A stretch of DNA of 64,000 nucleotides from JAMCRM01 sp035561075. GTDB taxonomy: Bacteria > Acidobacteriota > Terriglobia > Bryobacterales > Bryobacteraceae. Under the pieces are notes generated by a model. The model was given only the letters and a program-made list of their open reading frames with translations. It did no database searches and was not told the origin of the DNA. The first letter of the stretch is position 1; each line of letters begins with the position of its first letter. A program made the translations under genes and the position numbers. The stretch spans positions 21,732 through 85,731 of the forward strand of contig DATMYF010000037.1 of assembly GCA_035561075.1 (NCBI GenBank), given 5' to 3'. Of this stretch, positions 1-10,132 are shown one piece after another.

Positions 1-632
1 TTGGCCACCGCCAGCCCAAGGTCGTCATGGCAATGCACGCTCACGATCGCGGAGTCCCCCAGCACTTTGGCGATGCGTCCCACCAGCGCACCGAATTCCT
101 GAGGTATGGAGTACCCCACGGTATCCGGGATGTTCACCGTTCGGGCACCCGCTTCCACTACCGCGCGCGAGATCTGCTCCAGGAACTCGGGGTCCGTACG
201 TGCGCCGTCCTCCGCCGAGAACTCCACATCGTCCACGTGCTCGCGCGCCAGCGCCACCGCGGCCACGGCGCTGTCCAGCACCTCCTGCCGCGACTTCTTC
301 AGTTTGTACTTCAGGTGGATGTCGCTGGTTGCGATGAAGGTGTGGATGCGCGGCCGCTTGGCATGCTTTAGCGCCACCGCCGCCCGCTCCACGTCCAGCG
401 TGCAGGCACGCCCCAGCGCCGCCACGCTCACCCACGGGAACTCGCGGCTGATCGCATCCACCGCCTCGAAGTCCCCATCTGAGGCGATCGGGAACCCAGC
501 CTCCAGAATGTCCACCCCCAGCTCCACGAGCTTGTGGGCCATCCGCAGCTTTTCCGGCGTGCTCATGCTGCAACCCGGCGATTGCTCGCCATCGCGCAAC
601 GTGGTGTCGAATATGTATACTCGCTCGCTCAT
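1..632 (-). CDS. leuA: 2-isopropylmalate synthase, N-terminal part (cut by window edge)
   Basis: The enzyme condenses acetyl-CoA with 2-oxoisovalerate, the first committed step of leucine biosynthesis in the cytoplasm. The reading frame starts at the ATG at 632 with SERVYIFDTTLRDGEQSPG, the family's N-terminal signature with the metal-binding Asp and catalytic Arg, and stays open for 210 codons to the window edge. It includes the metal motif HCHDDLGLAVA at the cut end. Related homocitrate and citramalate synthases share these motifs, but the spacing and the opening fit LeuA best. It is divergent from a LysR-type regulator with 97 bases between the starts, a layout common for LysR control of a neighbouring biosynthetic gene. 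The C-terminal regulatory domain is outside the window. Confidence 0.9.
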   Translation of the reverse strand, partial: MSERVYIFDTTLRDGEQSPGCSMSTPEKLRMAHKLVELGVDILEAGFPIASDGDFEAVDAISREFPWVSVAALGRACTLDVERAAVALKHAKRPRIHTFIATSDIHLKYKLKKSRQEVLDSAVAAVALAREHVDDVEFSAEDGARTDPEFLEQISRAVVEAGARTVNIPDTVGYSIPQEFGALVGRIAKVLGDSAIVSVHCHDDLGLAVA

Positions 633-677
633 TGGGCTACTTACGGCCCATTATGCCGCTCCGGATCAGAATTTGGC

Positions 678-716
678 AAATTTATAATTTTCGCAGGACG
701 TATAAGCATCTGTTAT
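678..716. promoter_or_regulatory. Dyads between leuA and the LysR gene (possible LysR box)
   Basis: Two dyads lie in the short divergent spacer. AAATT-TAT-AATTT is at 678-690. ATAAGCATCTGTTAT at 702-716 reads as ATAA-N7-TTAT, which also fits the T-N11-A form of LysR boxes. The second dyad ends 13 bases before the LysR start codon, so binding there would most directly block the regulator's own expression. Function is inferred from position and symmetry only. Confidence 0.4.
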
Positions 717-729
717 CATACAAAACAGG

Positions 730-1617
730 ATGGAACTGTATCCGCTCCAAGTATTCCTCACCGTCGCCACGGAGAAGAGCTTCTCCCGCGCCGCCGAAAA
801 AATGCTCCGCACGCAGCCCGCAATCTCGCTGGCATTGCAGAAGCTGGAGAGCGAACTTGGGGAGAAGTTGATCGACCGTTCGGGCAAGGAACTGATGCTC
901 ACCGACGCCGGCCGCACGGTGCTCGATTTCGCGCGCCGCTTCGACAACCTGAGGCTCGAACTCGAGAATTCCCTGGCCGAACTGCGCGACCACTCCGCCG
1001 GCCGTCTCTCGATCGGCGCCAACGAATCCACCACCATCTACCTGTTGCAGCACATCGAAACCTACCGGCAGCTCTACCCGAAGATCAAGGTCCAGGTGCG
1101 CCGCAGTTTTTCGAGCAAGATCCCCAATGAGCTGATCGACGGCAACCTCGAACTCGGGGTCATCAGTTACGATCCCGCCGACGAGCGCCTCGTCTCAGAG
1201 GTCATTTACACCGACGCGCTGGCGTTTGTGGTTTCGCCCGCGCACCGCTTTGCCGCGCGCCGGGCCGTCTCCATCACCGAGCTAAGCTCAGAGATTTTCA
1301 TCGCCCACAACGTGCTCTCGCCCTACCGTGAGGTGGTATTGCGGGAGTTCCAGCGCCACAAGGTGCCGCTGCGTATGGAGGTGGAGATGCCTACCATCGA
1401 GACCATCCGGAAACTCGTGCAGGGTAACCAGGGGGTGGCCTTCCTGCCGCGCATGTGCGTGGAGCAGGAGATCGCACACCAGTCGCTATGCGAGGTGAAA
1501 GTGCGGGAGATGCACGTGGAACGAAAAATTCGGCTGGTGTATCCCGGGCGCCGGGCGCTCAGCCACGCGGCCCTGGCGTTCCTGGAAGTAGTGAAGAACC
1601 GCTCGAAGTCGTCATAG
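730..1617 (+). CDS. LysR-family transcriptional regulator
   Basis: A 295-residue DNA-binding regulator of the usual LysR length. Residues 1-60 form the winged helix-turn-helix (LQVFLTVATEKSFSRAAEKM, then a QPAISLALQKLE recognition helix). Residues about 90-290 form the two-lobed effector-binding domain, with the typical LSIGANEST entry strand. It is divergent from leuA and has dyads in front of its start, so autoregulation and control of leuA are plausible. The effector cannot be read from the sequence; CysB/CbbR-like relatives sense metabolites. The start is the first ATG of the conserved domain. Confidence 0.9.
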   Translation: MELYPLQVFLTVATEKSFSRAAEKMLRTQPAISLALQKLESELGEKLIDRSGKELMLTDAGRTVLDFARRFDNLRLELENSLAELRDHSAGRLSIGANESTTIYLLQHIETYRQLYPKIKVQVRRSFSSKIPNELIDGNLELGVISYDPADERLVSEVIYTDALAFVVSPAHRFAARRAVSITELSSEIFIAHNVLSPYREVVLREFQRHKVPLRMEVEMPTIETIRKLVQGNQGVAFLPRMCVEQEIAHQSLCEVKVREMHVERKIRLVYPGRRALSHAALAFLEVVKNRSKSS

Positions 1618-1662
1618 CCGCTGCAGGAATGGGCTCGACCGCCACAGTCGCACCGGTCGTAA

Positions 1663-1863
1663 TCATCGATGAAGCGGTGTCGGCCCGCGAATGATTTCCC
1701 GGAAACTCTCGTCGTGATCTTGCGGCGGAGGCGTGAGCGCGCCTCCGGCCCGCACCACTCCAGGCCGGTAGGACGGCCGGCCCAGCCAGTACCACAACGC
1801 GCCCGCGAGCACCGCCAGGATCGCCAGAACCACTCCGGCGCCTGTCAGGAGTCCCCACTTCAT
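1663..1863 (-). CDS. Small single-span membrane protein, unknown
   Basis: A 66-residue reading frame preceded by GGAGG ten bases upstream of the ATG. One hydrophobic segment (about residues 4-25, GLLTGAGVVLAILAVLAGAL) is followed by a short polar tail ending in charged residues. No family is recognised. It would be an inner-membrane protein with a short soluble tail. It is convergent with the LysR gene and lies downstream of the histone-like gene. Small size keeps the confidence moderate. Confidence 0.55.
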   Translation of the reverse strand: MKWGLLTGAGVVLAILAVLAGALWYWLGRPSYRPGVVRAGGALTPPPQDHDESFREIIRGPTPLHR

Positions 1864-1992
1864 TTGCCCACTACCTCCGCACGCACGGACCATGTCCAGC
1901 CCGTGTATGAGATTCACACCCGGCGGTGCGATTCCACCAAACTTTTCCGTTGCGAAGGTCTGATTCTCCCGTGAGCGGCGCGGACGTCGCGC

Positions 1993-2268
1993 TTACCGCT
2001 TCTTCGCGGGGGCCTTCTTCGCCGGTGCCTTCTTCGCGACAGCCTTCTTCGCAGGCGCCTTCACAGCGGTCTTCTTCACCGCGCTCTTCTTCACAGCCGT
2101 CTTCTTCTTGGCCGGCGCCTTCACGGCCGTTTTCTTCGCGGCAGTCTTGGCCGGCGCCTTCTTTGCGGCGATGGCCTGCTTCGGATTCTTCACCGGCACG
2201 GCTTTGGTTTTGCTCTTCGATGGACTGGTACTTGTACGTTTGGTGTTTGCACTCTTCTTAGCAGGCAT
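1993..2268 (-). CDS. Histone H1-like lysine/alanine-rich DNA-binding protein
   Basis: A 91-residue, very basic protein made almost wholly of Lys, Ala, Pro, Thr and Val in KKTAVKAPAKK-type repeats, like the C-terminal tail of eukaryotic H1 and bacterial HC2/AlgP-type proteins. Such proteins bind and compact DNA non-specifically. The DNA is accordingly repetitive, with recurring GCCTTCTTCGC units on the plus strand, and copy number may vary between strains. A strong Shine-Dalgarno (GAGGAGG) precedes the ATG. There is no globular domain, so a role in chromatin compaction is inferred from composition alone. Confidence 0.82.
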   Translation of the reverse strand: MPAKKSANTKRTSTSPSKSKTKAVPVKNPKQAIAAKKAPAKTAAKKTAVKAPAKKKTAVKKSAVKKTAVKAPAKKAVAKKAPAKKAPAKKR

Positions 2269-2625
2269 GAATCCTCCTCGTTACACTATATCTTGCTCGC
2301 AAGCATTAAGCGAGAGTAAGTACGTTTTCTCTCATACAACTTTTTACGGCGTTTGTCAGGTGACATTGGTGCCGCGCATGCGATTATGATCAGTGCCGGC
2401 CTTGGGGGTTTGCTGTTGTGACCCGGAAGCGCAGCCCGGAGGGGAACGGCGTCAGGGCTGCCGCCGGCCTGATTAGCGCGTGTTTGCGGCATGCGGCGAA
2501 GCGGTGCAGGGTTTTTGCCGTTTCCCCTGCTTTGCGGTTTCTCTCGGGGATGTGAAAGCATCCGCCAGAACAGCCCGGAGGACCGGCGCACTCAGTTCGC
2601 CGCCGCCGTTAACAGAAGGTATATG
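2269..2625. other. Intergenic stretch between histone-like and outer-membrane genes
   Basis: About 350 bases with no supportable gene. The part nearest the histone-like gene (2280-2350) is distinctly AT-richer than its surroundings and should hold that gene's promoter on the minus strand. It contains a weak dyad (GAGAG...CTCTC, about 2311-2334). Short open frames elsewhere look like background. Confidence 0.5.
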
Positions 2626-3261
2626 TCAAAAGGAGTAACTCAGGCCGACCGTCGGGGTGAACTGCTGGAACAGCCCGCGCGCCGTACCGAACGGAACGGG
2701 CGCAATCAGCCGCTTCGGAAACGTCGTAATGTAGTCGCGGAAGTCGACGCTCACTGTGACGCGCTCCTGCACCCGCAACTTCACCCCGCCGCCGACCGAA
2801 ATCAGCGGCCTCCAGTCGTCCTCCGTAGTCAGGGTCGCGATTTCGCCCAGCGGCTGCGAGATCTGCGGCGACCCGCTCACGCGGTATAGTTTGGCACCCG
2901 CGCCTACCGCTACATACGGCCGCACCCTCTGATCGCGATCGCGGAGGTGAATCAGGAAGTCGTAATGGAAGGTGTGGGACTGCCCCTGGATGTTCTGCCG
3001 AATGCCGCGCGCCATGAGGAATGGATCGCCGTCCTGGTAGATGTAGCGGACCTCGCCGGAGAGATGCTCATACAGGTCTTCGGTAAGGACCGCGCCCGCC
3101 ACAAACCGGTCGCGAATCCCTGTCTGCGCCCTACCCTCCGGTGAGAACACCCTGACATTACGATAGAAACCGTAGCCCGCCAGCGCTCCGAGTTGCCATG
3201 TGTCCTGCGCCAGTGAAGCCGAAACAGTAAGAAGCGATACCGCCAGAATTCGGGTCCACAC
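2626..3261 (-). CDS. Outer-membrane beta-barrel protein, small (OmpA/OmpW-like)
   Basis: A 211-residue protein with a signal peptide (MWTRILAVSLLTVSASLAQ, cleavage near residue 19) followed by alternating amphipathic strands rich in Gly and aromatics. It ends in GLSYSF: a terminal Phe is the usual beta-barrel insertion signal. Eight strands are plausible, as in small OmpA-like or OmpW-like barrels. No peptidoglycan-binding domain is present. The substrate or role is unknown. The gene ends 56 bases before the end of its neighbour on the same strand and is probably a separate unit. Confidence 0.75.
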   Translation of the reverse strand: MWTRILAVSLLTVSASLAQDTWQLGALAGYGFYRNVRVFSPEGRAQTGIRDRFVAGAVLTEDLYEHLSGEVRYIYQDGDPFLMARGIRQNIQGQSHTFHYDFLIHLRDRDQRVRPYVAVGAGAKLYRVSGSPQISQPLGEIATLTTEDDWRPLISVGGGVKLRVQERVTVSVDFRDYITTFPKRLIAPVPFGTARGLFQQFTPTVGLSYSF

Positions 3262-3316
3262 TGCCAGTAGAACACGGACCAGGCGAACGCGCCCGTCCTT
3301 CCCCGCACACCGGCAG

Positions 3317-4072
3317 CTACCATTCCAGGATCAGCCGTACGTTTTGCGCCTGCCGCTTGCTGGCCACAAACTCGAGCCCGTTAGTTAAGGTGAGCAGCCA
3401 GCGGTTGCTGGTCAACGCGCTCATCTTCCGCACGTGATTGACGTTCACGATGGCGTTGCGATGGATGCGCTGGAATCCCGCGCCGCGCAGTTTCTCCTCG
3501 ATTACGTGCAGCGGCTGAGTGGCAATGAAGCGCTGCCGCGCGGTGTGGATCCAGACCATCTCGTGCTCGGCCCGGAAAGCCAGTACCTCGTCGGCGTCGA
3601 GCAGGAAGTAGGTATTGCCCGCGCGGCCGGTGATCTTGCGCGGCACCTTCACCCCGGGCGCCTCGGGTATCGCGGCCAGCCGCGCCACCGACTCGGCCAC
3701 TTCGGCGCCCCTGCCTTCCAGCGCCCGCACGCGCTCGAGCGTCTTCACGAGACGCGCCGGATCCACTGGTTTCAGCAGGTAGTCGATGGCCCCGGCTTCG
3801 AACGCTTCGATGGCATGTTGGTCGTAGGCGGTTACAATCACGATTACCGGCAGCGGCCCGCCGGCCAGTCTCCGGACGACGTCGAAGCCGCCCATCCCGG
3901 GCATTTGCAGATCCAGGAACACCAGTTGGGGCTGCCGCCCGGCGATCTCCCGCAAGGCCTCCTCACCGCTCCCGGCCTCCGCCACCACTTCAATGTCGGG
4001 CTGGGCCTCCAGTTCTTCCCGCAGCACCTTCCTGGCAATGGGCTCGTCGTCCACGATCAGGGTGTGGATCAT
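3317..4072 (-). CDS. LytTR-type response regulator
   Basis: A 251-residue response regulator. The receiver domain (residues 1-120) has the acidic pair in IVDDEP, the phospho-acceptor Asp in LVFLDLQMPGMGG near residue 54, and the switch Lys in LLKPVD. Residues about 150-251 form a LytTR DNA-binding domain (FIATQPLHVIEEKL and FQRIHRNAIVNVNHV are hallmarks). The ATG overlaps the kinase stop as ATGA, so the two genes are translationally coupled and form a two-component system. An upstream extension in the same frame lies inside the kinase gene and lacks conserved sequence, so this start was chosen. Target genes are unknown. Confidence 0.93.
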   Translation of the reverse strand: MIHTLIVDDEPIARKVLREELEAQPDIEVVAEAGSGEEALREIAGRQPQLVFLDLQMPGMGGFDVVRRLAGGPLPVIVIVTAYDQHAIEAFEAGAIDYLLKPVDPARLVKTLERVRALEGRGAEVAESVARLAAIPEAPGVKVPRKITGRAGNTYFLLDADEVLAFRAEHEMVWIHTARQRFIATQPLHVIEEKLRGAGFQRIHRNAIVNVNHVRKMSALTSNRWLLTLTNGLEFVASKRQAQNVRLILEW

Positions 4073-5877
4073 TTGCCGCGTACCTCGGCCGCCGCGCGGT
4101 GCTCGAACGGCACGGAAAACTCCACCACCGTGCGATCGTCCTCGTGCCGCACCGTTACGTCCGCTTCCGGCCCGAAGCAAAGTTTCAACCGGCGCCGCAC
4201 GTTGGCGAGTCCCAATCCGAAGCCGGAATGTGCCGCAACACGTCCGTGTGTTCCGGGAGTGTTCTCGACCCGCACCGTCACGCTCTCGCCCGCGGCGTGA
4301 GCGCTCAGCCGCACACGGCCGAAGCCGGCGTGGGAGGCCACTCCGTACTTGACCGCGTTCTCCACCAGCGGCTGCACGGAGAGCACCGGGATCAGTGCCC
4401 GGCCTGCGTGTTCCTCCACCTCGATCTCGGTCTCCAGGCGCGCGCCCAACCGTAACTTCTCTACTTCAAGATATGCCCGAATGATCCGCACCTCTTCCGC
4501 GAGCGGGATGTAAGTGCTGTCGGAGCGCAGCAGGTAGCGGAAAATCTCCGCCAGGTTCAGCACCGTGGCGCGCGCTCCGGCGGCCTCCCTGGGGATGATT
4601 CCGTAAACCGTGTTGAGCGCATTGAAGAGGAAGTGCGGGTTGATCTGCGCCTGCAGCGCGCGCAGTTCCGCCTGCGCCACCAGGTGCTGCATCTCCGCGG
4701 CCCGAAAGTCTTCCACCTCTTCGGCGATGGCCGCCGCGGCGCGCCCCAGCAGCGCCAGCTCTTCGCTCAGGTAGCGCCGCCCGCCGCGCCTGCGCCCGAG
4801 TAGCAGTCTTCTCGCGCCGCCCTTTGAGAGCCGCACCGTCACTTCGGCTTCCACCCACTCCTCCCGCGCCGCGCCGGGCTCGTCGGCCACCAGTTCGTGC
4901 CGCTCGCTCTCCATGGCGCGCGCCAACTCGGCGACCGCCCACGGCAGGTACCCGGGTTCGCTGCTGATGCCGGGGTGGGCCCGCAACGTCGCCAGCAACT
5001 TCCCTCCGTCCGGCCGCCGGAAGACCACGCGCCCGAGCCATGCCTGCAAACCGTTGCGGAGCACCGCGAAGGCAATCAGCAATCCACCGAGGGCTACCAG
5101 CAACAGCGCCTGCGGCAGCGGGCTCGCGCCGTTGCCGTATACCGGCTCCAACCGGATCGCTGCCTGCACGATCAGGAACGTCATCCCGGCCGCAAGCAGT
5201 GCGTTGGCCAGGAAACGCACAAATGCGTCCAGCAGGACGAACCGGTAATCCTGAAGCAGGATGAAGAGGGCCAGGGGGATGCCGGCGTGATGGAGTAATA
5301 CCTCGGTGGACGAACCCAGGTGCTCGCCGCTGCCATGGAAATGCGCGAATGAGAGCGAGAACAGCGCCAGGCACATGGTTGCCAGCAGGCGCGAGGGTGC
5401 TATGCGGCTCCGCCCGCCATGGAAGGCGAGACTGGCAGCCGCGGCCAGGGTGAGCACGAAGAATCCTCCGGTGATCAGCCGCAGCCCCAACCTGTGCAGT
5501 TCCGGCACCGGGGAGACCACCTCCCAGGAGTGCACCCCCGCGGCCGCAAGCCCCAGGATGTAGCCCGCCATTACCAGCCGTGGGCTGCGGCTCTCCAGTG
5601 ACACATGTAGAAGGACCGCCGGCAGCAGGCTCAGCGCCGAGAAACTCAGTGACATCACCGCCGCCTGCCATTCGGGAGCCCCTCCCAGCGTGAGCGCCAG
5701 CACCGACCCCGCATTCCAGAGCAGCGCCAGCGTCGCTGCGGCCACCGATAAGCCGCCCCGCCGCAGCGTGCTCCACCCGTACTGCCGCAACAGCAGCGCG
5801 ATAAAAATGGCGAAAATCAGGGCGCCCGCGGAGTGGCCGATCGTATTGACCAGCACGGGCTCGTGAACGTTCGGCAT
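4069..5877 (-). CDS. LytS-type sensor histidine kinase
   Basis: A 602-residue membrane sensor. The first ~275 residues contain about eight or nine hydrophobic segments. A GAF-like linker follows (about 290-390). Next comes the His_kinase (LytS-type) domain with the phospho-accepting His in QINPHFLFNALNTV near residue 415, an N-box around VQPLVENAVKYG, and the ATP-lid glycines in SGFGLGLANVRRRL. Such kinases phosphorylate LytTR regulators, matching the coupled downstream gene. The signal is unknown; the many-helix sensor could detect a membrane or small hydrophobic cue. It is divergent from secA. Confidence 0.9.
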   Translation of the reverse strand: MPNVHEPVLVNTIGHSAGALIFAIFIALLLRQYGWSTLRRGGLSVAAATLALLWNAGSVLALTLGGAPEWQAAVMSLSFSALSLLPAVLLHVSLESRSPRLVMAGYILGLAAAGVHSWEVVSPVPELHRLGLRLITGGFFVLTLAAAASLAFHGGRSRIAPSRLLATMCLALFSLSFAHFHGSGEHLGSSTEVLLHHAGIPLALFILLQDYRFVLLDAFVRFLANALLAAGMTFLIVQAAIRLEPVYGNGASPLPQALLLVALGGLLIAFAVLRNGLQAWLGRVVFRRPDGGKLLATLRAHPGISSEPGYLPWAVAELARAMESERHELVADEPGAAREEWVEAEVTVRLSKGGARRLLLGRRRGGRRYLSEELALLGRAAAAIAEEVEDFRAAEMQHLVAQAELRALQAQINPHFLFNALNTVYGIIPREAAGARATVLNLAEIFRYLLRSDSTYIPLAEEVRIIRAYLEVEKLRLGARLETEIEVEEHAGRALIPVLSVQPLVENAVKYGVASHAGFGRVRLSAHAAGESVTVRVENTPGTHGRVAAHSGFGLGLANVRRRLKLCFGPEADVTVRHEDDRTVVEFSVPFEHRAAAEVRGK

Positions 5878-5940
5878 GGCTACCGGCTACCATTTTGTCA
5901 CGTGAACCGTGTGGTGGCCGCAAATACCGGCCGCCGCTGT

Positions 5941-5961
5941 CGCGAGCGCTCGCGCTAAAAT
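5941..5961 (+). promoter_or_regulatory. Perfect palindrome and possible -10 element upstream of secA
   Basis: CGCGAGCGCTCGCG (5941-5954) is a perfect 14-base palindrome, followed at once by TAAAAT (5956-5961), a possible -10 box about 28 bases before the secA ATG. No convincing -35 was seen. The palindrome would overlap a polymerase-bound region, so it may be an operator; this is inferred. Confidence 0.35.
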
Positions 5962-5988
5962 GAAAGATGCGGGTTCCCCCTCAACAAT

Positions 5989-8784
<2,796 letters not shown>

Positions 8785-8823
8785 ACGGGGACTTTTTCCT
8801 TCCCGGGCGCGTCTACTGAACTC

Positions 8824-9795
8824 ATGAAGTATTGGATCGCGTTATTGTTTCCCGCTCTCGCCGCGGCTGCCATCTGGCCGGAGAGCGTGGGCCAGTGGCA
8901 TCGTGTCTCCGCCGAGCCGGTTACCCTCTCGGACCGGCAACTCTGGGACGAGTACGGCTTCCAGGAGGCCGAAACTGCCCGCTTCGAGGGGCCGGGAAAG
9001 AAATTTACAGCCACCGCCTGGCGCCTCCAGGATTCCACCGCCGCCCTGGGTGCCTTCGAGTGGCAGCGTCCGGCCGATGCCAAGCCGTCGAAAGCTGCGG
9101 AGCTGGCGGTGAAGACCAAAGATGGCGTGCTGCTGGCCTCCGGCAACTACCTGATCGCGATCGACGGCGAGGGGCCATCCGGCCAGGAGTTGGCTGATTT
9201 GATTAAGCAGTTCCCGCGCATGTATCAGGCTCAACTCCCCGCGCTCCCGGGTTATATGCCCACGGAGAACCTGGTCCCGAATTCGTCCCGGTATATTGTC
9301 GGTCCGGCCGGCCTCGCCCGCTTCGAGTCGCGGATCCCTCCATCGGTGGCCGCGTTCCACTACGGCGTCGAAGCCAGTTTGGCGGACTTTCGCGCTCCCG
9401 GCGGGGAAATGCGGCTCGTCCTTTTCTACTACCCGACACCCCAGATCGCCATCCAGCAGTACGATCTCTTCGCGAAACTGCCTGGTGCCGTGGCCAAGCG
9501 CAGCGGTCCCGTGATCGCGGTCGTGATGTCGCCGCCGAACGCCGATGCCGCCGAACACCTGCTCTCCCGGGTGCGGTATCAGGCGTCCATCACGATGAGC
9601 GAGTACGTGCCCACCCGACGGGACAATGTTGCGCACATGATCCTCACCATCTTTGAGCTGACTGGCATCCTGCTGGTTTTTTCGCTGGTGGCCGGGTTAG
9701 CTTTTGGTGGGCTCAGGGCCATTATGCGACGGCTCACGAAGAATCCAGACGGGGATGCAATGATCGTGCTCGATTTGAGTGGCCACAGGCAGTAG
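8824..9795 (+). CDS. DUF6599-like exported protein with C-terminal membrane anchor
   Basis: A 323-residue protein with a signal peptide (MKYWIALLFPALAAAA) and a mature part with the repeating beta pattern of the DUF6599 family, which I associate with Acidobacteriota. Near the end is one strong hydrophobic segment (ILTIFELTGILLVFSLVAGLAF, about residues 275-298) followed by basic residues, so it should be anchored with the bulk outside the cytoplasm. No catalytic motif was seen and the role is unknown. It follows secA on the same strand with no clear terminator and may be co-transcribed with it. Confidence 0.75.
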   Translation: MKYWIALLFPALAAAAIWPESVGQWHRVSAEPVTLSDRQLWDEYGFQEAETARFEGPGKKFTATAWRLQDSTAALGAFEWQRPADAKPSKAAELAVKTKDGVLLASGNYLIAIDGEGPSGQELADLIKQFPRMYQAQLPALPGYMPTENLVPNSSRYIVGPAGLARFESRIPPSVAAFHYGVEASLADFRAPGGEMRLVLFYYPTPQIAIQQYDLFAKLPGAVAKRSGPVIAVVMSPPNADAAEHLLSRVRYQASITMSEYVPTRRDNVAHMILTIFELTGILLVFSLVAGLAFGGLRAIMRRLTKNPDGDAMIVLDLSGHRQ

Positions 9796-10132
9796 TCCGT
9801 TTCCTAACCATCGGCTTTTCTGGTCCTTAGACTGGAACCATACGGCCCGAAAGAGCCTTTTTCCTCAGATCCGGCAATCCTGTGGAAAAGCTGTGGATTT
9901 TGTAAGTCCATAATAAACAAAGGCTTACGGAAGAAAATTTCGCCCGCCTTTTTCTCTTGACTTGGATGCTGCGCGGAAATAAGATCCAACTACAAAGTTT
10001 TTGGCGGTCGCGATACCGTCGAAACTGATTCTCCCATCGAACATCACCCTGGTAGAACAGGGCGATCAAATGCTCACCCTTCGGGGTGAGCATTTCTATT
10101 TTGTAGTAAACATTCGCTGTTACACTGGTTGT
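9796..10132. other. Intergenic stretch before the ABC exporter
   Basis: About 340 bases with no supportable gene. It is AT-richer than its flanks. It holds two TGTGGA-core nonamers 11 bases apart (9881-9889, 9892-9900) that loosely resemble DnaA boxes, and a perfect hairpin at 10068-10095. The open frames crossing it lack protein-like composition. Confidence 0.5.
10068..10095 (+). terminator. Perfect 12-bp stem with a TTCG loop
   Basis: AAATGCTCACCC (10068-10079) pairs perfectly with GGGTGAGCATTT (10084-10095) around TTCG, an exceptionally stable RNA tetraloop. CTATTTTG follows, giving a weak T-tract. It could end transcripts from upstream or act as an attenuator or 5'-leader structure for the exporter gene that starts 38 bases later. 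Confidence 0.55.

Noticed and set aside
2286..2591. A 101-codon minus-strand frame before the histone-like gene
   Set aside because: Its 3' part runs into the probable promoter of the histone-like gene and it has no recognisable domain.
9881..9900. Two DnaA-box-like nonamers
   Set aside because: Only two sites, one with one and one with two mismatches from the consensus, and no dnaA, dnaN or parAB gene nearby; not enough to call an origin.
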